64,000 nucleotides of DNA from an uncultured SAR116 cluster alpha proteobacterium (GCA_902622875.1 CACNRW010000006.1:1-64000); one strand, 5' to 3'. Positions 31,804-41,378 are shown, counted from the stretch's first letter. Notes: generated from the letters alone by a model not told the origin. Translations and numbers: made by a program.

Positions 31804-32682
31804 TTAACGTCTTATTTTTTTACTTTTTATATAACTTCTCCAAGCTGCAAAGACACCACTAGCTACAACTATACTTCCACCTAAAAAAATTGACCAAGTA
31901 ACTTTATCATCAAAAATATATATTCCTATTATAGATGCAAAAAATAATTGAAAATATGTAAATGGTTGTAAAACACTTGCCTCAGCATTTTCATACGCTT
32001 TTATCAATAAAAAATGACCAGCAGTACTAAGGATACATAGTAAAGCCATCAAAGCCCAATCTTTAAAAAATATTGGCTCCCAAAAAAATGGTCCTATCAC
32101 TGACATTACCATACAACCTACCATAGCAACCCAAAAAAAACTTGTTTCAGAAGTATCTTTTTCAGAAACTTTTCGGGTTAAAATAGTGTAAAAACCTAAT
32201 ACAAAAGCTCCAACTAATGGAAGTAAGGCGTCAAAACTTATCATAAACTCTGCAGGATTTAAAATAATTAAAACACCAATAAAACCAAATAAAACCGCCA
32301 TCCATCGTTGAATACCTATTTTTTCTCTCAATATTGGTCCCGAAAACGCAACAACTATTAGAGGAAAAGAGGATAATATTGAGTGAGTTTGAACTAAACC
32401 TAATTTTGTGAAGGAATAGACCCCAATGAGTATAGCAGAAATAAGTAATACGCCTCTTACAAATTGTATATATGGCTGTTTAGTAGTTATTACTTTTTTA
32501 AGGCCATTTTTTTTTCTTAAACTGATTGAAATAACAAGTAATGCTAAAACCCAGCTTCTAATCATATTGATAACAAAAACATTGTATGTTTCTGCCAAGT
32601 ATCTTGAGACCCCATCCATTGTGGCAAAAAATAAAGTAGCGAGTATAATTATTAAAATTCCATTTTTAACGTTATTAATCAT
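31804..32682 (-). CDS. EamA/DMT family transporter
   Basis: Inner-membrane protein of 292 residues with ten predicted membrane segments in two repeats, typical of the drug/metabolite transporter superfamily. Characteristic pieces are the first helix ending FFATMDGVSRYLA, FTKLGLVQTHSILSSFPLIV, and LIKAYENAEASVLQPFTYFQ in the second repeat. It probably exports a small metabolite; the substrate cannot be read from sequence. It ends with a basic cytoplasmic tail KSKKIRR. Confidence 0.85.
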   Translation of the reverse strand: MINNVKNGILIIILATLFFATMDGVSRYLAETYNVFVINMIRSWVLALLVISISLRKKNGLKKVITTKQPYIQFVRGVLLISAILIGVYSFTKLGLVQTHSILSSFPLIVVAFSGPILREKIGIQRWMAVLFGFIGVLIILNPAEFMISFDALLPLVGAFVLGFYTILTRKVSEKDTSETSFFWVAMVGCMVMSVIGPFFWEPIFFKDWALMALLCILSTAGHFLLIKAYENAEASVLQPFTYFQLFFASIIGIYIFDDKVTWSIFLGGSIVVASGVFAAWRSYIKSKKIRR

Positions 32683-32824
32683 AACGAATTAATACCTTGA
32701 GTTAATTTGCATCTAAATAAAAAGTAATTGTAAACTTATGAATTATGCTTTTTATTTAGGTGTGTTTATATATAAATTTTATTACCTATGATTAACATAT
32801 GATTATGATTTACTAGAGAAACTT

Positions 32825-33717
32825 ATGAGCGATTATTTAAGACCTATAGGATTTATTGGCACTGGGTTAATGGGAAACTGCCTTGTAAAGCATTTATTAA
32901 AAAAAGGATATACTATAAATATTTTCGATAAAAATAAAAATAATCTTATAGGTTTGAAAGATAAAAAAAGAATTTCACTATCAACTAGTCCAGCTAAATT
33001 GTCTAAAGATTGTGGTATTATATTTTTATGTTTAGATAAAACAGAAAGTGTTGAGGATGTTGTATTTAAAGAAAATGGAATAATTAAAAATGCTTCTCAA
33101 AACAATATTATAGTAGACTTGTCTACTACCTTTGCTGATAAGACTGTAAATTTTTCAAAGAAACTAAATACTGAAAAAGTTCCATCATGGATTGATGCTC
33201 TTATGTCTGGAGGACCAGACAAACCTATAAGTGGTAGCTTAGCTTTAATGATAGGTGGAGAACAAAAGATTGTTAAAAAAGTATCATCCATCCTAAAAAA
33301 AATTTCATCTAATTTCACTTATTTTGGACCAACTGGTTCAGGGCAAATTGTAGAAATGATAAATCAAATATTAGTCCTCAATAATTACACAATTTTAGCA
33401 GAGGCATTGTCTTTTGCTGAGGCTTGGGGGATTGATGCCAAAAAAATTCCAGATGCACTACGTGAAGGTCATGCAGGTTCAAATTTGTTAAAACATTTAT
33501 TTCCAAGAATGATAAATAGAGATTTTAAACCACAAGGTTATACTTCTCAAATTCTTAAAGGTTTAACTATGGTTTCAGAACTTGGAAATAAAAAAACGTA
33601 CCTCTTCCAATGTCAAATCTTACTAAACAATTATTTACAATATTATCTGAAAAATCGAATGAAAATTTAGATGGGACATCTATTATAAAATTATTTAATA
33701 AAGATGATAAATTTTAA
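32825..33717 (+). pseudogene. Beta-hydroxyacid dehydrogenase-like gene (3-hydroxyisobutyrate dehydrogenase family), frameshifted
   Basis: The frame from 32825 encodes a Rossmann domain (PIGFIGTGLMGNCLVKHLL) and the substrate loop DALMSGGPDKPISGSLALM, then leaves the family at a run of seven A (33590-33596) and stops at 33670. Adding one A restores a frame to 33717 with the expected ending (VPLPMSNLTKQLFTILSEKS and onward), 297 residues in all. The catalytic lysine of the family is replaced: the motif reads GSGQIVEMINQ with Glu177 where Lys is expected. Two lesions suggest decay. A sequencing error in the A-run or ribosomal slippage remain possible for the frameshift only. Confidence 0.7.
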
Positions 33718-33729
33718 AGAAATAATAAA

Positions 33730-34632
33730 TTGAAAAATTTACCTATTATTGACGCTCATCACCATTTTTGGGACTTAAGCCTTAAAAAAAATTCTTGGTT
33801 AGATAAAAATAACCAAATACCTTTTAGATATGGTGATTACAGTTCAATTTGTAAAAACTTTATGCTAGCTGACTATAAAAAAGTAAGTAAAAATCACAAC
33901 ATAGTTAAAACTATTCATATGGAAACTGAGTGGGACCCCAAAGATCCTGTGGGAGAAACAAAATGGCTTCAAGAATTATTCGATATTTCAGGCTTTCCAA
34001 ATGCTTTAGTTGGACAAGCTTGGTTTGATAGAGAAGATATTGAATTAGTTTTAAAAGGTCATACACAATTCCCTTTGATTAGAAGCATAAGGCATAAACC
34101 AAAGTCTTCACTATCTCCAAATATTAAAACATTGAATTCAAAAGGAACTCTTAATGATCCATTTTTCAGAAAGGGATATTCTTTGCTTGAAAAATACAAA
34201 CTTCATTTTGATCTTCAAACACCTTGGTGGCATTTAGACGAGGCTGCAAAATTAGCAAAAGATTTTCCAGATACAATTATTATTTTGAACCACACTGGTC
34301 TTCCTGCTGATAGATCGAAAGAAGGCCTAGGTAATTGGAAAGCTAGCTTGGAGAATTTTGCTGAACAACCTAATACTGCAGTCAAAATATCTGGCATTTG
34401 TGTTCCTGGTAAACAATGGACAGTCAAACTCAATAAAAGTATTATTCTAGATGCTATTAATATTTTTGGATATAAAAGATGTATGTTTGCATCTAATTTT
34501 CCAGTGGATGGGGTTTTAGCAAGCTTTGACGACATATATTATGGCTTTAAGGAAATTACTTCCGAAATGAGTGATGATAAAATTAAAAGTTTATTTCATG
34601 ATAATGCCATAAAGTATTATAATCCATTGTGA
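33730..34632 (+). CDS. Amidohydrolase family 2 protein (COG3618-like lactonase/hydrolase)
   Basis: Metal-dependent TIM-barrel hydrolase of 300 residues, related to L-fuconolactonase and 2-pyrone-4,6-dicarboxylate lactonase. Visible features are the N-terminal metal motif IDAHHHFWDLS (HxH), PLIRSIRHKP, the histidine in IIILNHTGLP and the aspartate in FASNFPVDGV. The start is a TTG at 33730, thirteen bases after the restored end of the previous gene. The real substrate is unknown, but lactone or ester hydrolysis in a catabolic route fits the neighbours. It converges on the crotonase gene with a 16-nt gap. Confidence 0.82.
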   Translation: MKNLPIIDAHHHFWDLSLKKNSWLDKNNQIPFRYGDYSSICKNFMLADYKKVSKNHNIVKTIHMETEWDPKDPVGETKWLQELFDISGFPNALVGQAWFDREDIELVLKGHTQFPLIRSIRHKPKSSLSPNIKTLNSKGTLNDPFFRKGYSLLEKYKLHFDLQTPWWHLDEAAKLAKDFPDTIIILNHTGLPADRSKEGLGNWKASLENFAEQPNTAVKISGICVPGKQWTVKLNKSIILDAINIFGYKRCMFASNFPVDGVLASFDDIYYGFKEITSEMSDDKIKSLFHDNAIKYYNPL

Positions 34633-34648
34633 AATATTTTAATAGAAG

Positions 34649-35437
34649 TTAAACACCTTTAAAATTGGCCTGTCTTTTTTCCATAAATGCTCTTCTTCCT
34701 TCTTTATAATCTTCACTGTCAAAGCATGCAGACGCAAGTTGCTCACAAATTGAAAGGTCTCTTTCATCTGGATTTTTTAATATTTCCACCCCAATTTGTT
34801 TCATAGCTTTGATAGTTAAGGGAGCATTTTTAGATATAGTAAGAGCATAATCTTTTACAAAAGTTTCTATTTCATCTTCACTAATTAATTTTTGAATTAA
34901 CCCACATGTCAAGGCCTCTTCTGCAGAAATTTTATCTGCTGTAAACATTAAATGTTTAGCCATTCCTGGTCCCATAACATCAAATAATCTTTTTATTGAA
35001 GAAAAAGGGTAACCTAAAGATAATTTTGCTGCTGGCATTGCAAATTTAGATTTTTCAGAACATATCCTTATATCACAACATACTGCCAAATTCAGACCAC
35101 CACCTATGCAATACCCGTTAATCATTGCAATAGTTGGTTTTGGAAATGTTTCAAGGTTCTCATACACTTTTTGTGTTCTTTTATTATAACTTAAAACAGC
35201 TTCCTTAGAACTTCTCTCTTTGTCAAATTTAGAAATATCTGCTCCAGAAACAAATGACTTTCCACCTGCACCGTTTAACACTATTACTCTTACGGTATTA
35301 TCACTTCTAAAATTATCAAGTATTATCTCTAAAGCATCCCACATTTCAATTGACACAGCATTATGTTTTTCTGGATTATTAAACGTAATATAACCAACAC
35401 CATTTTCAATTCTTGATAACATTTTATTAGTTGTCAA
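34649..35437 (-). CDS. Enoyl-CoA hydratase/isomerase family protein lacking both catalytic glutamates
   Basis: Crotonase-fold protein. I place the start at the TTG at 35437 (262 residues, MTTNKMLSRIENG), with GGGGGT four bases upstream; a GTG at 35449 is the alternative. The oxyanion segment VSGADISKF and NGYCIGGGLNLAVCCDIRI are clear. At the two positions of the hydratase glutamates (Glu144 and Glu164 in rat mitochondrial hydratase) it has Asn (GGLNLA) and Ala (FAMPAAKLSLG), so classical hydration is unlikely. It lies 17 nt after the CoA-transferase gene and is probably cotranscribed with it. Confidence 0.85.
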   Translation of the reverse strand: MTTNKMLSRIENGVGYITFNNPEKHNAVSIEMWDALEIILDNFRSDNTVRVIVLNGAGGKSFVSGADISKFDKERSSKEAVLSYNKRTQKVYENLETFPKPTIAMINGYCIGGGLNLAVCCDIRICSEKSKFAMPAAKLSLGYPFSSIKRLFDVMGPGMAKHLMFTADKISAEEALTCGLIQKLISEDEIETFVKDYALTISKNAPLTIKAMKQIGVEILKNPDERDLSICEQLASACFDSEDYKEGRRAFMEKRQANFKGV

Positions 35438-35454
35438 AATTACCCCCACTTATT

Positions 35455-36648
35455 TCATATAATATTTTTTGATTTTAACTCATCAAGCTCTTCACTGCTA
35501 TAACCTAAATCTAACAAAACATCTTCATTATGCTCACCTTTTTCAGGAGGCCTTTGTTTCATTATGCTAGGAGAACGAGACAAGTTAAAAGGTTGGCCTA
35601 CTAGTTCAGTCTCTCCAAATGGTATAGTATTAATGGATTGGGCAATACCCAAATGCTTAACCTGTGGATCGTCAAATACTTTATCTATAGAATTTATAGG
35701 ACCACATGGCACCCCAACTTTTTCTAATTTCTCCACCCATTCATCTGAGGTTTTAGTGATAGTAACCTCCTCAATAAGATTGTTTAAATAATCTCTATTC
35801 TTTAAACGTTCTTTGGCATTTTTAAATTCATCCTTTTCAAGCCATTCCCCTTTATCTACAGCCTCTGCAAAACGTTTCCAAATTGTTTCACCTGCAACTG
35901 CTAGATTAATTGACCCATCAGATGTTTTGAAAACTCCCGTGGGTACGCTAGTTGGATGATTATTACCAGCTTGGACTGCAACATGATTTTCGCTTAACCA
36001 ACGTGCAGCTTGAAAATCAAGCATAAAAATCTGTGCTTGTAATAAAGATGTATTTACCCATTGACCTAACCCTGACTTTTCTCTCTCCAGAAGAGCAGTT
36101 TGTATTCCCATAGCACAAAACAACCCTGCTGTAAGGTCTGCTACTGGAATGCCCACTCTCATTGGGCCTTCTCCGGGAACACCAGTTATGCTCATTAATC
36201 CACCCATACCCTGTGCAATTTGATCAAATCCTGGTCTTTTAGCATAAGGACCATCTTGTCCAAAACCAGATATGCTTGCTAAAATAATTTTTCGATTTCG
36301 TGACTTTAAACTTTCATAGTCAACACCTAATCTTTCTTTAACGTCAGGACGAAAGTTTTCAACAATTACATCAGAGGTTTCAACAAGCTTCATCAAAATT
36401 TCAATTGCCTCTGGTTGTTTTAAGTTTAAAGTAATGCTTCGTTTATTACGATGTAAGTTTTGAAAATCTGAGGTGTGTCGAGATGCTCCAAGTGCACCAT
36501 CGGGCTCAACACTTTCTGGAGCTTCTACTTTTATTACATCTGCTCCCCAGTCTGCCAACTGCCTTACAGCAGTCGGACCAGATCTTACTCTTGTAAGATC
36601 GATAACCCTAATATGTGATAAAGCATCTGAGGCAGGTAGATGAGCCAT
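35455..36648 (-). CDS. CaiB/BaiF family III CoA transferase
   Basis: Transfers CoA between carboxylic acids, 397 residues. The start HIRVIDLTRVRSGPTAVRQL, the segment GADVIKVEAPE, and NLHRNKRSITLNLKQPEAIE are family signatures. The catalytic aspartate is expected in GIPVADLTAGLFCAMGIQTA. The second domain includes GVPCGPINSIDKVFDDPQVK. With the downstream crotonase it would activate and then process a small carboxylic acid. The substrate is unknown. Confidence 0.9.
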   Translation of the reverse strand: MAHLPASDALSHIRVIDLTRVRSGPTAVRQLADWGADVIKVEAPESVEPDGALGASRHTSDFQNLHRNKRSITLNLKQPEAIEILMKLVETSDVIVENFRPDVKERLGVDYESLKSRNRKIILASISGFGQDGPYAKRPGFDQIAQGMGGLMSITGVPGEGPMRVGIPVADLTAGLFCAMGIQTALLEREKSGLGQWVNTSLLQAQIFMLDFQAARWLSENHVAVQAGNNHPTSVPTGVFKTSDGSINLAVAGETIWKRFAEAVDKGEWLEKDEFKNAKERLKNRDYLNNLIEEVTITKTSDEWVEKLEKVGVPCGPINSIDKVFDDPQVKHLGIAQSINTIPFGETELVGQPFNLSRSPSIMKQRPPEKGEHNEDVLLDLGYSSEELDELKSKNII

Positions 36649-36760
36649 AAATATTTTCTCCTTTTTTGTTTTTAAAAAACTTACTCAAATTATATCAACA
36701 AATTGCTTGTTTAAAAGTCAAAAAAAAATTATTACTTTTTTCAAGTTTAATAAAAAAAAA

Positions 36761-37627
36761 ATGACTGTGAAAAAATTTGATTTCAAAAAACATGATAAAG
36801 ATTTGTCAAAAATAGAAAGCAAGTCTGAAAAAATCTTTATTAAATCAAGAGATTCAAATGTGTGTTGGAGAATATGGGGCAAGGGTAATCCTATAATTTT
36901 TTTACATGGTGGTTACGGAAGTTGGGCGCATTGGGTTAAGCAAGCACTTCCGTTTTCAAAAAATCATAAGGTACTCATTCCAGATATGCCCGGGTTTGGT
37001 GAATCAGATGATTTAAGTCTTCCACATAATCCCGAAAAAATTGCGTCTAATTTAGCTGATACACTTGAAGCGTTAATCGCACCCCACGATAATACAATAA
37101 TATGTGGGTTTTCCTTTGGAGGCCTTATATCAGGTCATTTGTCATATGAATTAATTCAAAGAAAATTTATACCTACAAAGTTAATATTAGTTGGTCCCGG
37201 TGGGTTAGGTGCCAAAAGAGGCGATATGAAGACAATGATAGCAAGACATTCTGGGATGTCTGAGGAAGAAATTTATAGTGCCCACCAAACAAATCTTGAA
37301 ATTTTAATGATACATAATTCTCAAAAAGTTGATAATTTTTCAGTTCATATACAAAAGCAAAATACTGATGCCCATAGGATTAAAAGTCGTCCAATATCTG
37401 CAACAGATACCTTAACTAAGGTTTTAGAAAAACAAGATGTACCACTTTATGTCATATGGGGAGAAAAAGATGCTAGCGTTGGGGTCTATCTTGAGGATAG
37501 AATGGCTATTTTAAGAAAAGTTAACAAAAATGTCCGCTTTCATGTGGAATACAATATTGGTCATTGGATAATGTACGAAAATGAAAAAATTTTTAATAAA
37601 CTTTTAGAAGATATTATTCAAGATTAA
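36761..37627 (+). CDS. Alpha/beta hydrolase
   Basis: Serine hydrolase of 288 residues from the ATG at 36761; an upstream TTG at 36707 would add a lysine-rich stretch of 18 residues and looks unreal. The oxyanion region is FLHGGYGSWAHW, the nucleophile elbow CGFSFGGLISG, the acid in VIWGEKDASVG and the base in NIGHWIMYEN. The type recalls meta-cleavage product hydrolases and related C-C or ester hydrolases; the substrate is unknown. It diverges from the CoA-transferase gene and overlaps the convergent nitroreductase gene by 14 nt. Confidence 0.85.
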   Translation: MTVKKFDFKKHDKDLSKIESKSEKIFIKSRDSNVCWRIWGKGNPIIFLHGGYGSWAHWVKQALPFSKNHKVLIPDMPGFGESDDLSLPHNPEKIASNLADTLEALIAPHDNTIICGFSFGGLISGHLSYELIQRKFIPTKLILVGPGGLGAKRGDMKTMIARHSGMSEEEIYSAHQTNLEILMIHNSQKVDNFSVHIQKQNTDAHRIKSRPISATDTLTKVLEKQDVPLYVIWGEKDASVGVYLEDRMAILRKVNKNVRFHVEYNIGHWIMYENEKIFNKLLEDIIQD

Positions 37628-38465
37628 AACCGTGATTTTTTAACCATTTTTTAAAGTCTTTTCTTTCAGCTACAGAAAGTTGCCTACTAATATTTTCTGA
37701 CCAGGTTCCTTTTTTGGCTACTCCATAAATATCTGTATGTCTCTGCTTGTTTCTTTCTATAGGAGCCACTTTAAATACTCGTTCATCATATTGATTAATT
37801 TTATCCATTAAGTTTTTTTCATTGTATGTGTTATAGTGAGTTACTATATCTTGAGGTAGCCTTATAGATATTGGTGACCTTTCATCTGGCCAACCTAAAG
37901 CAAGTCCAGCAATTGGAAAAACACCTTTAGGTAATTTGCAAAGATTTTTTACTTCTTCAATTATATTTCTAATCATGCTTATTGGGCATATGCCTAAACC
38001 AATAGACTCAGAAGCACTTATCATAGATTGCATTGACAGAGCTGCGTCTATAACACCATTCATAAATGTATCTACATTATTATTTTTATGATTATATCCC
38101 TTATGATTTGTAATTTTAATATTTCTTCTAATGTCAGCAAGGAATAAAAGAAAAACTGGTGCTGTAAGTGCCCATTTTGTATCACCAATCAATGTTGAAA
38201 TTTTGTTTTTTAGGGATTTATTTTGTATTACCATAATTGAGTATTGCTGAAGATTTGACTTGGACGGTGCTGATTGTGCAGCTGTCAAAAGTAGTGTTAA
38301 AAGTTCTTTAGAAATATTTTCTTTTGAAAATTTTCTCACACTAGCTCTAGATATAATAGAATTTATTAAAGGTGTAACATCAATTTTGGAAAAGTTTAGA
38401 TCAGTTTTTTTTCCATACCTATTATGATATAAGTTTGATACATCAATCATTAAATATACTTTCAT
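37614..38465 (-). CDS. Nitroreductase family protein with C-terminal extension
   Basis: Predicted FMN-dependent NAD(P)H oxidoreductase, 283 residues (or 278 if the ATG at 38450 is used). The FMN-binding segments are SRASVRKFSKENISKELL, TAAQSAPSKSNLQQYSIMVI and ESIGLGICPISMIRNIIEEV, with FPIAGLALGWPDERSPI near residue 200. About 70 residues follow the core and end in TWSENISRQLSVAERKDFKK and a GFNLE tail, a feature seen in some alphaproteobacterial members. The substrate is unknown. The stop overlaps the neighbouring hydrolase gene. Confidence 0.85.
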   Translation of the reverse strand: MKVYLMIDVSNLYHNRYGKKTDLNFSKIDVTPLINSIISRASVRKFSKENISKELLTLLLTAAQSAPSKSNLQQYSIMVIQNKSLKNKISTLIGDTKWALTAPVFLLFLADIRRNIKITNHKGYNHKNNNVDTFMNGVIDAALSMQSMISASESIGLGICPISMIRNIIEEVKNLCKLPKGVFPIAGLALGWPDERSPISIRLPQDIVTHYNTYNEKNLMDKINQYDERVFKVAPIERNKQRHTDIYGVAKKGTWSENISRQLSVAERKDFKKWLKNHGFNLE

Positions 38466-38525
38466 TAATATTTTGTTTAAGTTTATGATACAATGGTTAC
38501 CAAAATTTATTAGGATTTTTTTGAT

Positions 38526-39320
38526 ATGTTAGATCTAAAAGATAAAATCGCCATTGTGTCAGGATGTGGTTCAATTGGAGATGGTTTTGGTAATGGTAAG
38601 GCAATCGCAACTCTTTTAGCGCGCCAGGGTGCAAAAGTTGTTGGAACTGATATTAATGAGGAAGCAGGAAACAACACGTCCGATTTTATAAAACAAGAAG
38701 GTAATGATTTTACTTTTTATAAGGTCAACATGACTAATGAAAGTGATGTAAAAGAATTTTTTAATAAAGCTGAAGCCCAATATAAAAAGATTGATATTTT
38801 AGTTAATGTTGTTGGTCAATCTGAACCTGGAGGACCAGTAGAGATTGATACCATCACATGGCAACAACAATTTATGTTAAATTTAAATACTGCCTATTTT
38901 TGTATTAAATGTGCAATTCCAATTATGGAGAAAAACTCAAGTGGTTCAATTGTTAATATTTCCTCAGTTGCAGCACTGAGGTATGTAGGTAAACCTCAAG
39001 TTGCTTATAGCGCTTCAAAAGCGGCACTTATACAGATGACTAAAACCACTGCAGTAATTGAAGCAAAAAAGAATATTCGACTAAACTGCGTTGTTCCAGG
39101 TTTGATGCATACTCCTTTAGTAGACAGATTAGCACAAAAATATGCAGATGGTGATTATGAAGGATTTGTTAGACAGAGGCATGATCAAGTTCCAATGGGA
39201 AGAATGGGTGAATCATGGGATGTTGCTAATGCCGTATTATTTTTATGTTCTGACGAAGCAAAGTATATTACTGGAACTGAGCTAATAGTTGATGGAGGTC
39301 TTGTTGCCTCGACACCCTAA
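38526..39320 (+). CDS. Short-chain dehydrogenase/reductase (SDR)
   Basis: Classical SDR of 264 residues. The N-terminal cofactor loop is expanded (VSGCGSIGDGFGNGKAIATL). NVVGQSEPGG stands for the NAG motif, the catalytic serine is in NISSVAALRYVG, and the active site is YSASKAALIQ (YxxxK). The C terminus YITGTELIVDGGLVAS is the family ending. An AGGA site precedes the ATG at 38526. It would oxidise or reduce a hydroxyl/keto group in the surrounding catabolic gene set; the substrate is unknown. Confidence 0.88.
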   Translation: MLDLKDKIAIVSGCGSIGDGFGNGKAIATLLARQGAKVVGTDINEEAGNNTSDFIKQEGNDFTFYKVNMTNESDVKEFFNKAEAQYKKIDILVNVVGQSEPGGPVEIDTITWQQQFMLNLNTAYFCIKCAIPIMEKNSSGSIVNISSVAALRYVGKPQVAYSASKAALIQMTKTTAVIEAKKNIRLNCVVPGLMHTPLVDRLAQKYADGDYEGFVRQRHDQVPMGRMGESWDVANAVLFLCSDEAKYITGTELIVDGGLVASTP

Positions 39321-39372
39321 AAGGACTTCAAAATATTAATTCAGTTTCAACAAAACTTCTATATTAGGTTTA

Positions 39373-40281
39373 ATGATGTATTTAAAAATTCAAAAACGTA
39401 CCAGCCAACTTTTATCTAAAGGTAATGTGGCAGACAAGCCTAGTCAATATGTTGATATGATTTTATTTATACTTATAGTTTTAAACATTGTTGCTGTGTG
39501 TTTAGAATCAGTGAAACATATCAGAAATGCATATAAAGTAGCTTTCAACGCATTTGAGTTTTTTTCCGTTGTAATTTTCAGTATTGAATATGTTTTAAGG
39601 GTTTGGTCTGCCCCTGCAAGAAATGACCTAGGTGACTCAACTAATTTTATAAAAAGAATGAAATATATATTTAGTTTTACAGGCTTGATAGATTTTTTAG
39701 CCATTATACCCTCTATTTTACCATACTTATTTGGAGGCTTAGATCTTAGGTGGCTTAGGGTATTAAGATTATTAAGATTATTGAAAATATCTAATTATAG
39801 TTCAGCACTTGAGGATTTTTTTTCTGCAATTAAAGCAGATTGGAGATCTTTTAGTGCCGCGTTATATTTGATGGTAATAGCATTATTCCTATCAAGTGCA
39901 CTGATGTATATTGTAGAACATGAAAGCCAGCCAGAAAAGTTTAGTTCAATTCCAGAAACAATGTGGTGGGGACTTATTACCTTAACAACTGTTGGTTATG
40001 GGGATGTATCACCGGTTACCCCGCTAGGGAAAATAATTGGAGCTTTTACAGCAATAATGGGAGTTTGTACTGTAGCTCTTTTAACTGGTATAGTTGCTTC
40101 TGCATTTGCTAATCAAAGAGCTCAAAAAGCTGCAATTTTGGAAGCCGAAATAAATCAAGCTTTAAGTGATGGTGTAATAAGTGACGATGAAGCTCAGAAA
40201 ATTGAAAAGTTAAGAAAAGAACTTAATTTGTCACCAGAGCATTCTAAATCACTTGTTAATATACTTTCAGAAAAAAAGTAA
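39373..40281 (+). CDS. Voltage-gated potassium channel, six-helix type
   Basis: Inner-membrane ion channel subunit of 302 residues. Segments S1-S4 lie roughly at 27-150, with the arginine-bearing S4 RWLRVLRLLRLLKIS. The pore helix and selectivity filter TTLTTVGYGDVSP put TVGYGD at residues 206-211, and S6 follows. A short coiled or helical cytoplasmic C terminus (about 245-302, rich in Glu and Lys) replaces the RCK or cyclic-nucleotide domain of larger channels. It probably sets membrane potential or K+ flux. Confidence 0.92.
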   Translation: MMYLKIQKRTSQLLSKGNVADKPSQYVDMILFILIVLNIVAVCLESVKHIRNAYKVAFNAFEFFSVVIFSIEYVLRVWSAPARNDLGDSTNFIKRMKYIFSFTGLIDFLAIIPSILPYLFGGLDLRWLRVLRLLRLLKISNYSSALEDFFSAIKADWRSFSAALYLMVIALFLSSALMYIVEHESQPEKFSSIPETMWWGLITLTTVGYGDVSPVTPLGKIIGAFTAIMGVCTVALLTGIVASAFANQRAQKAAILEAEINQALSDGVISDDEAQKIEKLRKELNLSPEHSKSLVNILSEKK

Positions 40282-40290
40282 TTTTAACAT

Positions 40291-41355
40291 CTATAATCTT
40301 CTTGCATATTGAGGTGGAACATTTATAGGATGATTTAAAATTTTTGCAGCATCCCAAACCCATCTTGGATTGGAAAGAAATGCTCTTGCCATTGCAACCA
40401 TATCAGCCTCTTTATTAATAATTATGTCATTAGCTTTTTTGGGATCTGAAATCATTCCTACTGCTCTTATGACCATGTTAGTATTATCTTTAATTATTTT
40501 AGCTAAGTGAACCTGGTAGTGAGGTCCAATTGGTATTTGAGGATTTGGAGTGTTTCCACCACTAGATACACAAACATAATGGCAACCTATTTTTTCTAGT
40601 TCTTGAGCAAATATTATGGCGTCACTTTCACATATTCCATTTTTTTCCCATTCTGTTCCCGTTATTCTCATTCCTAAGGGAAAATTTTTTGGTACAGCAT
40701 TTTTAATTGCTGAAAAGACCTCTAACGGAAATCTCATTCTGTTCTCAAGATTACCTCCATATTTATCTTCACGCTTGTTTGAGATTTGAGATAAGAATTG
40801 ATGAAAGAGATAACCATGCGTCCCATGAATTTCTATCAGATCAAAGCCAATTTTAACTGATCTAATTGAAGCTTCAACAAATTTATCTTTTAATTTTTTT
40901 ATGTCTTTTTCACTAAGTAATTGAGGTACATGCCAGCCAATATCAAATGGGACAGGTGAAGCACCCTTTGTAATCCAAGGATCCTCTTCACAAGTTAAAC
41001 TTTTTCTTCCTTCCCATGGTCTTTGTGTTGAAGCTTTTCTTCCTGCATGAGCTAATTGTATACCAAAAGATGTGTTTTTAGGTGCAACAGACCTTGCTTG
41101 CTCTAGAGTTTTTTTTATAGAAGATTCACATAAATCATTATATATGCCCACACAATTATGAGTTATTCTTCCAACTCTTTCAATTGCAGTAGCTTCAATC
41201 ATAATCAGACCAGCAGCTGAATAACCTAATTGCATTAAATGTTGAGTATGCCAGTCAGTCATTACACCATCTACAGCTGAATATTGACACATCGGAGCCA
41301 CTGCAATTCTATTTGAAATTTCCAATCTGCCTATTTGAACTGGCGAAAAAATCAT
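40291..41355 (-). CDS. NADH:flavin oxidoreductase, old yellow enzyme family (YqjM-like)
   Basis: FMN-dependent ene-reductase of 354 residues. The start MIFSPVQIGRLEISNRI, APMCQYSAVDGVMTDWHTQH (with the regulatory cysteine of the YqjM class), IQLAHAGRKAST, and the active-site/SNKR region IEIHGTHGYLFHQFLSQISN are clear. The usual AAHGYL reads GTHGYL here. The C terminus MVAMARAFLSNPRWVWDAA binds FMN phosphate. AAGGA precedes the ATG. It likely reduces a C=C bond of an unsaturated carbonyl compound. Confidence 0.92.
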   Translation of the reverse strand: MIFSPVQIGRLEISNRIAVAPMCQYSAVDGVMTDWHTQHLMQLGYSAAGLIMIEATAIERVGRITHNCVGIYNDLCESSIKKTLEQARSVAPKNTSFGIQLAHAGRKASTQRPWEGRKSLTCEEDPWITKGASPVPFDIGWHVPQLLSEKDIKKLKDKFVEASIRSVKIGFDLIEIHGTHGYLFHQFLSQISNKREDKYGGNLENRMRFPLEVFSAIKNAVPKNFPLGMRITGTEWEKNGICESDAIIFAQELEKIGCHYVCVSSGGNTPNPQIPIGPHYQVHLAKIIKDNTNMVIRAVGMISDPKKANDIIINKEADMVAMARAFLSNPRWVWDAAKILNHPINVPPQYARRL

Positions 41356-41378
41356 GATTATCCTTTATCTTACTTTAT

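Noticed and set aside
33590-33597. Programmed minus-one frameshift as the explanation of the dehydrogenase break
   Set aside because: The A-run could slip, but there is no evident stimulatory structure, and the loss of the catalytic lysine fits decay better. Not excluded.
36707-36760. Lysine-rich N-terminal extension of the alpha/beta hydrolase from a TTG
   Set aside because: Low-complexity A-rich sequence with no ribosome-binding site; the ATG at 36761 gives a normal family length.
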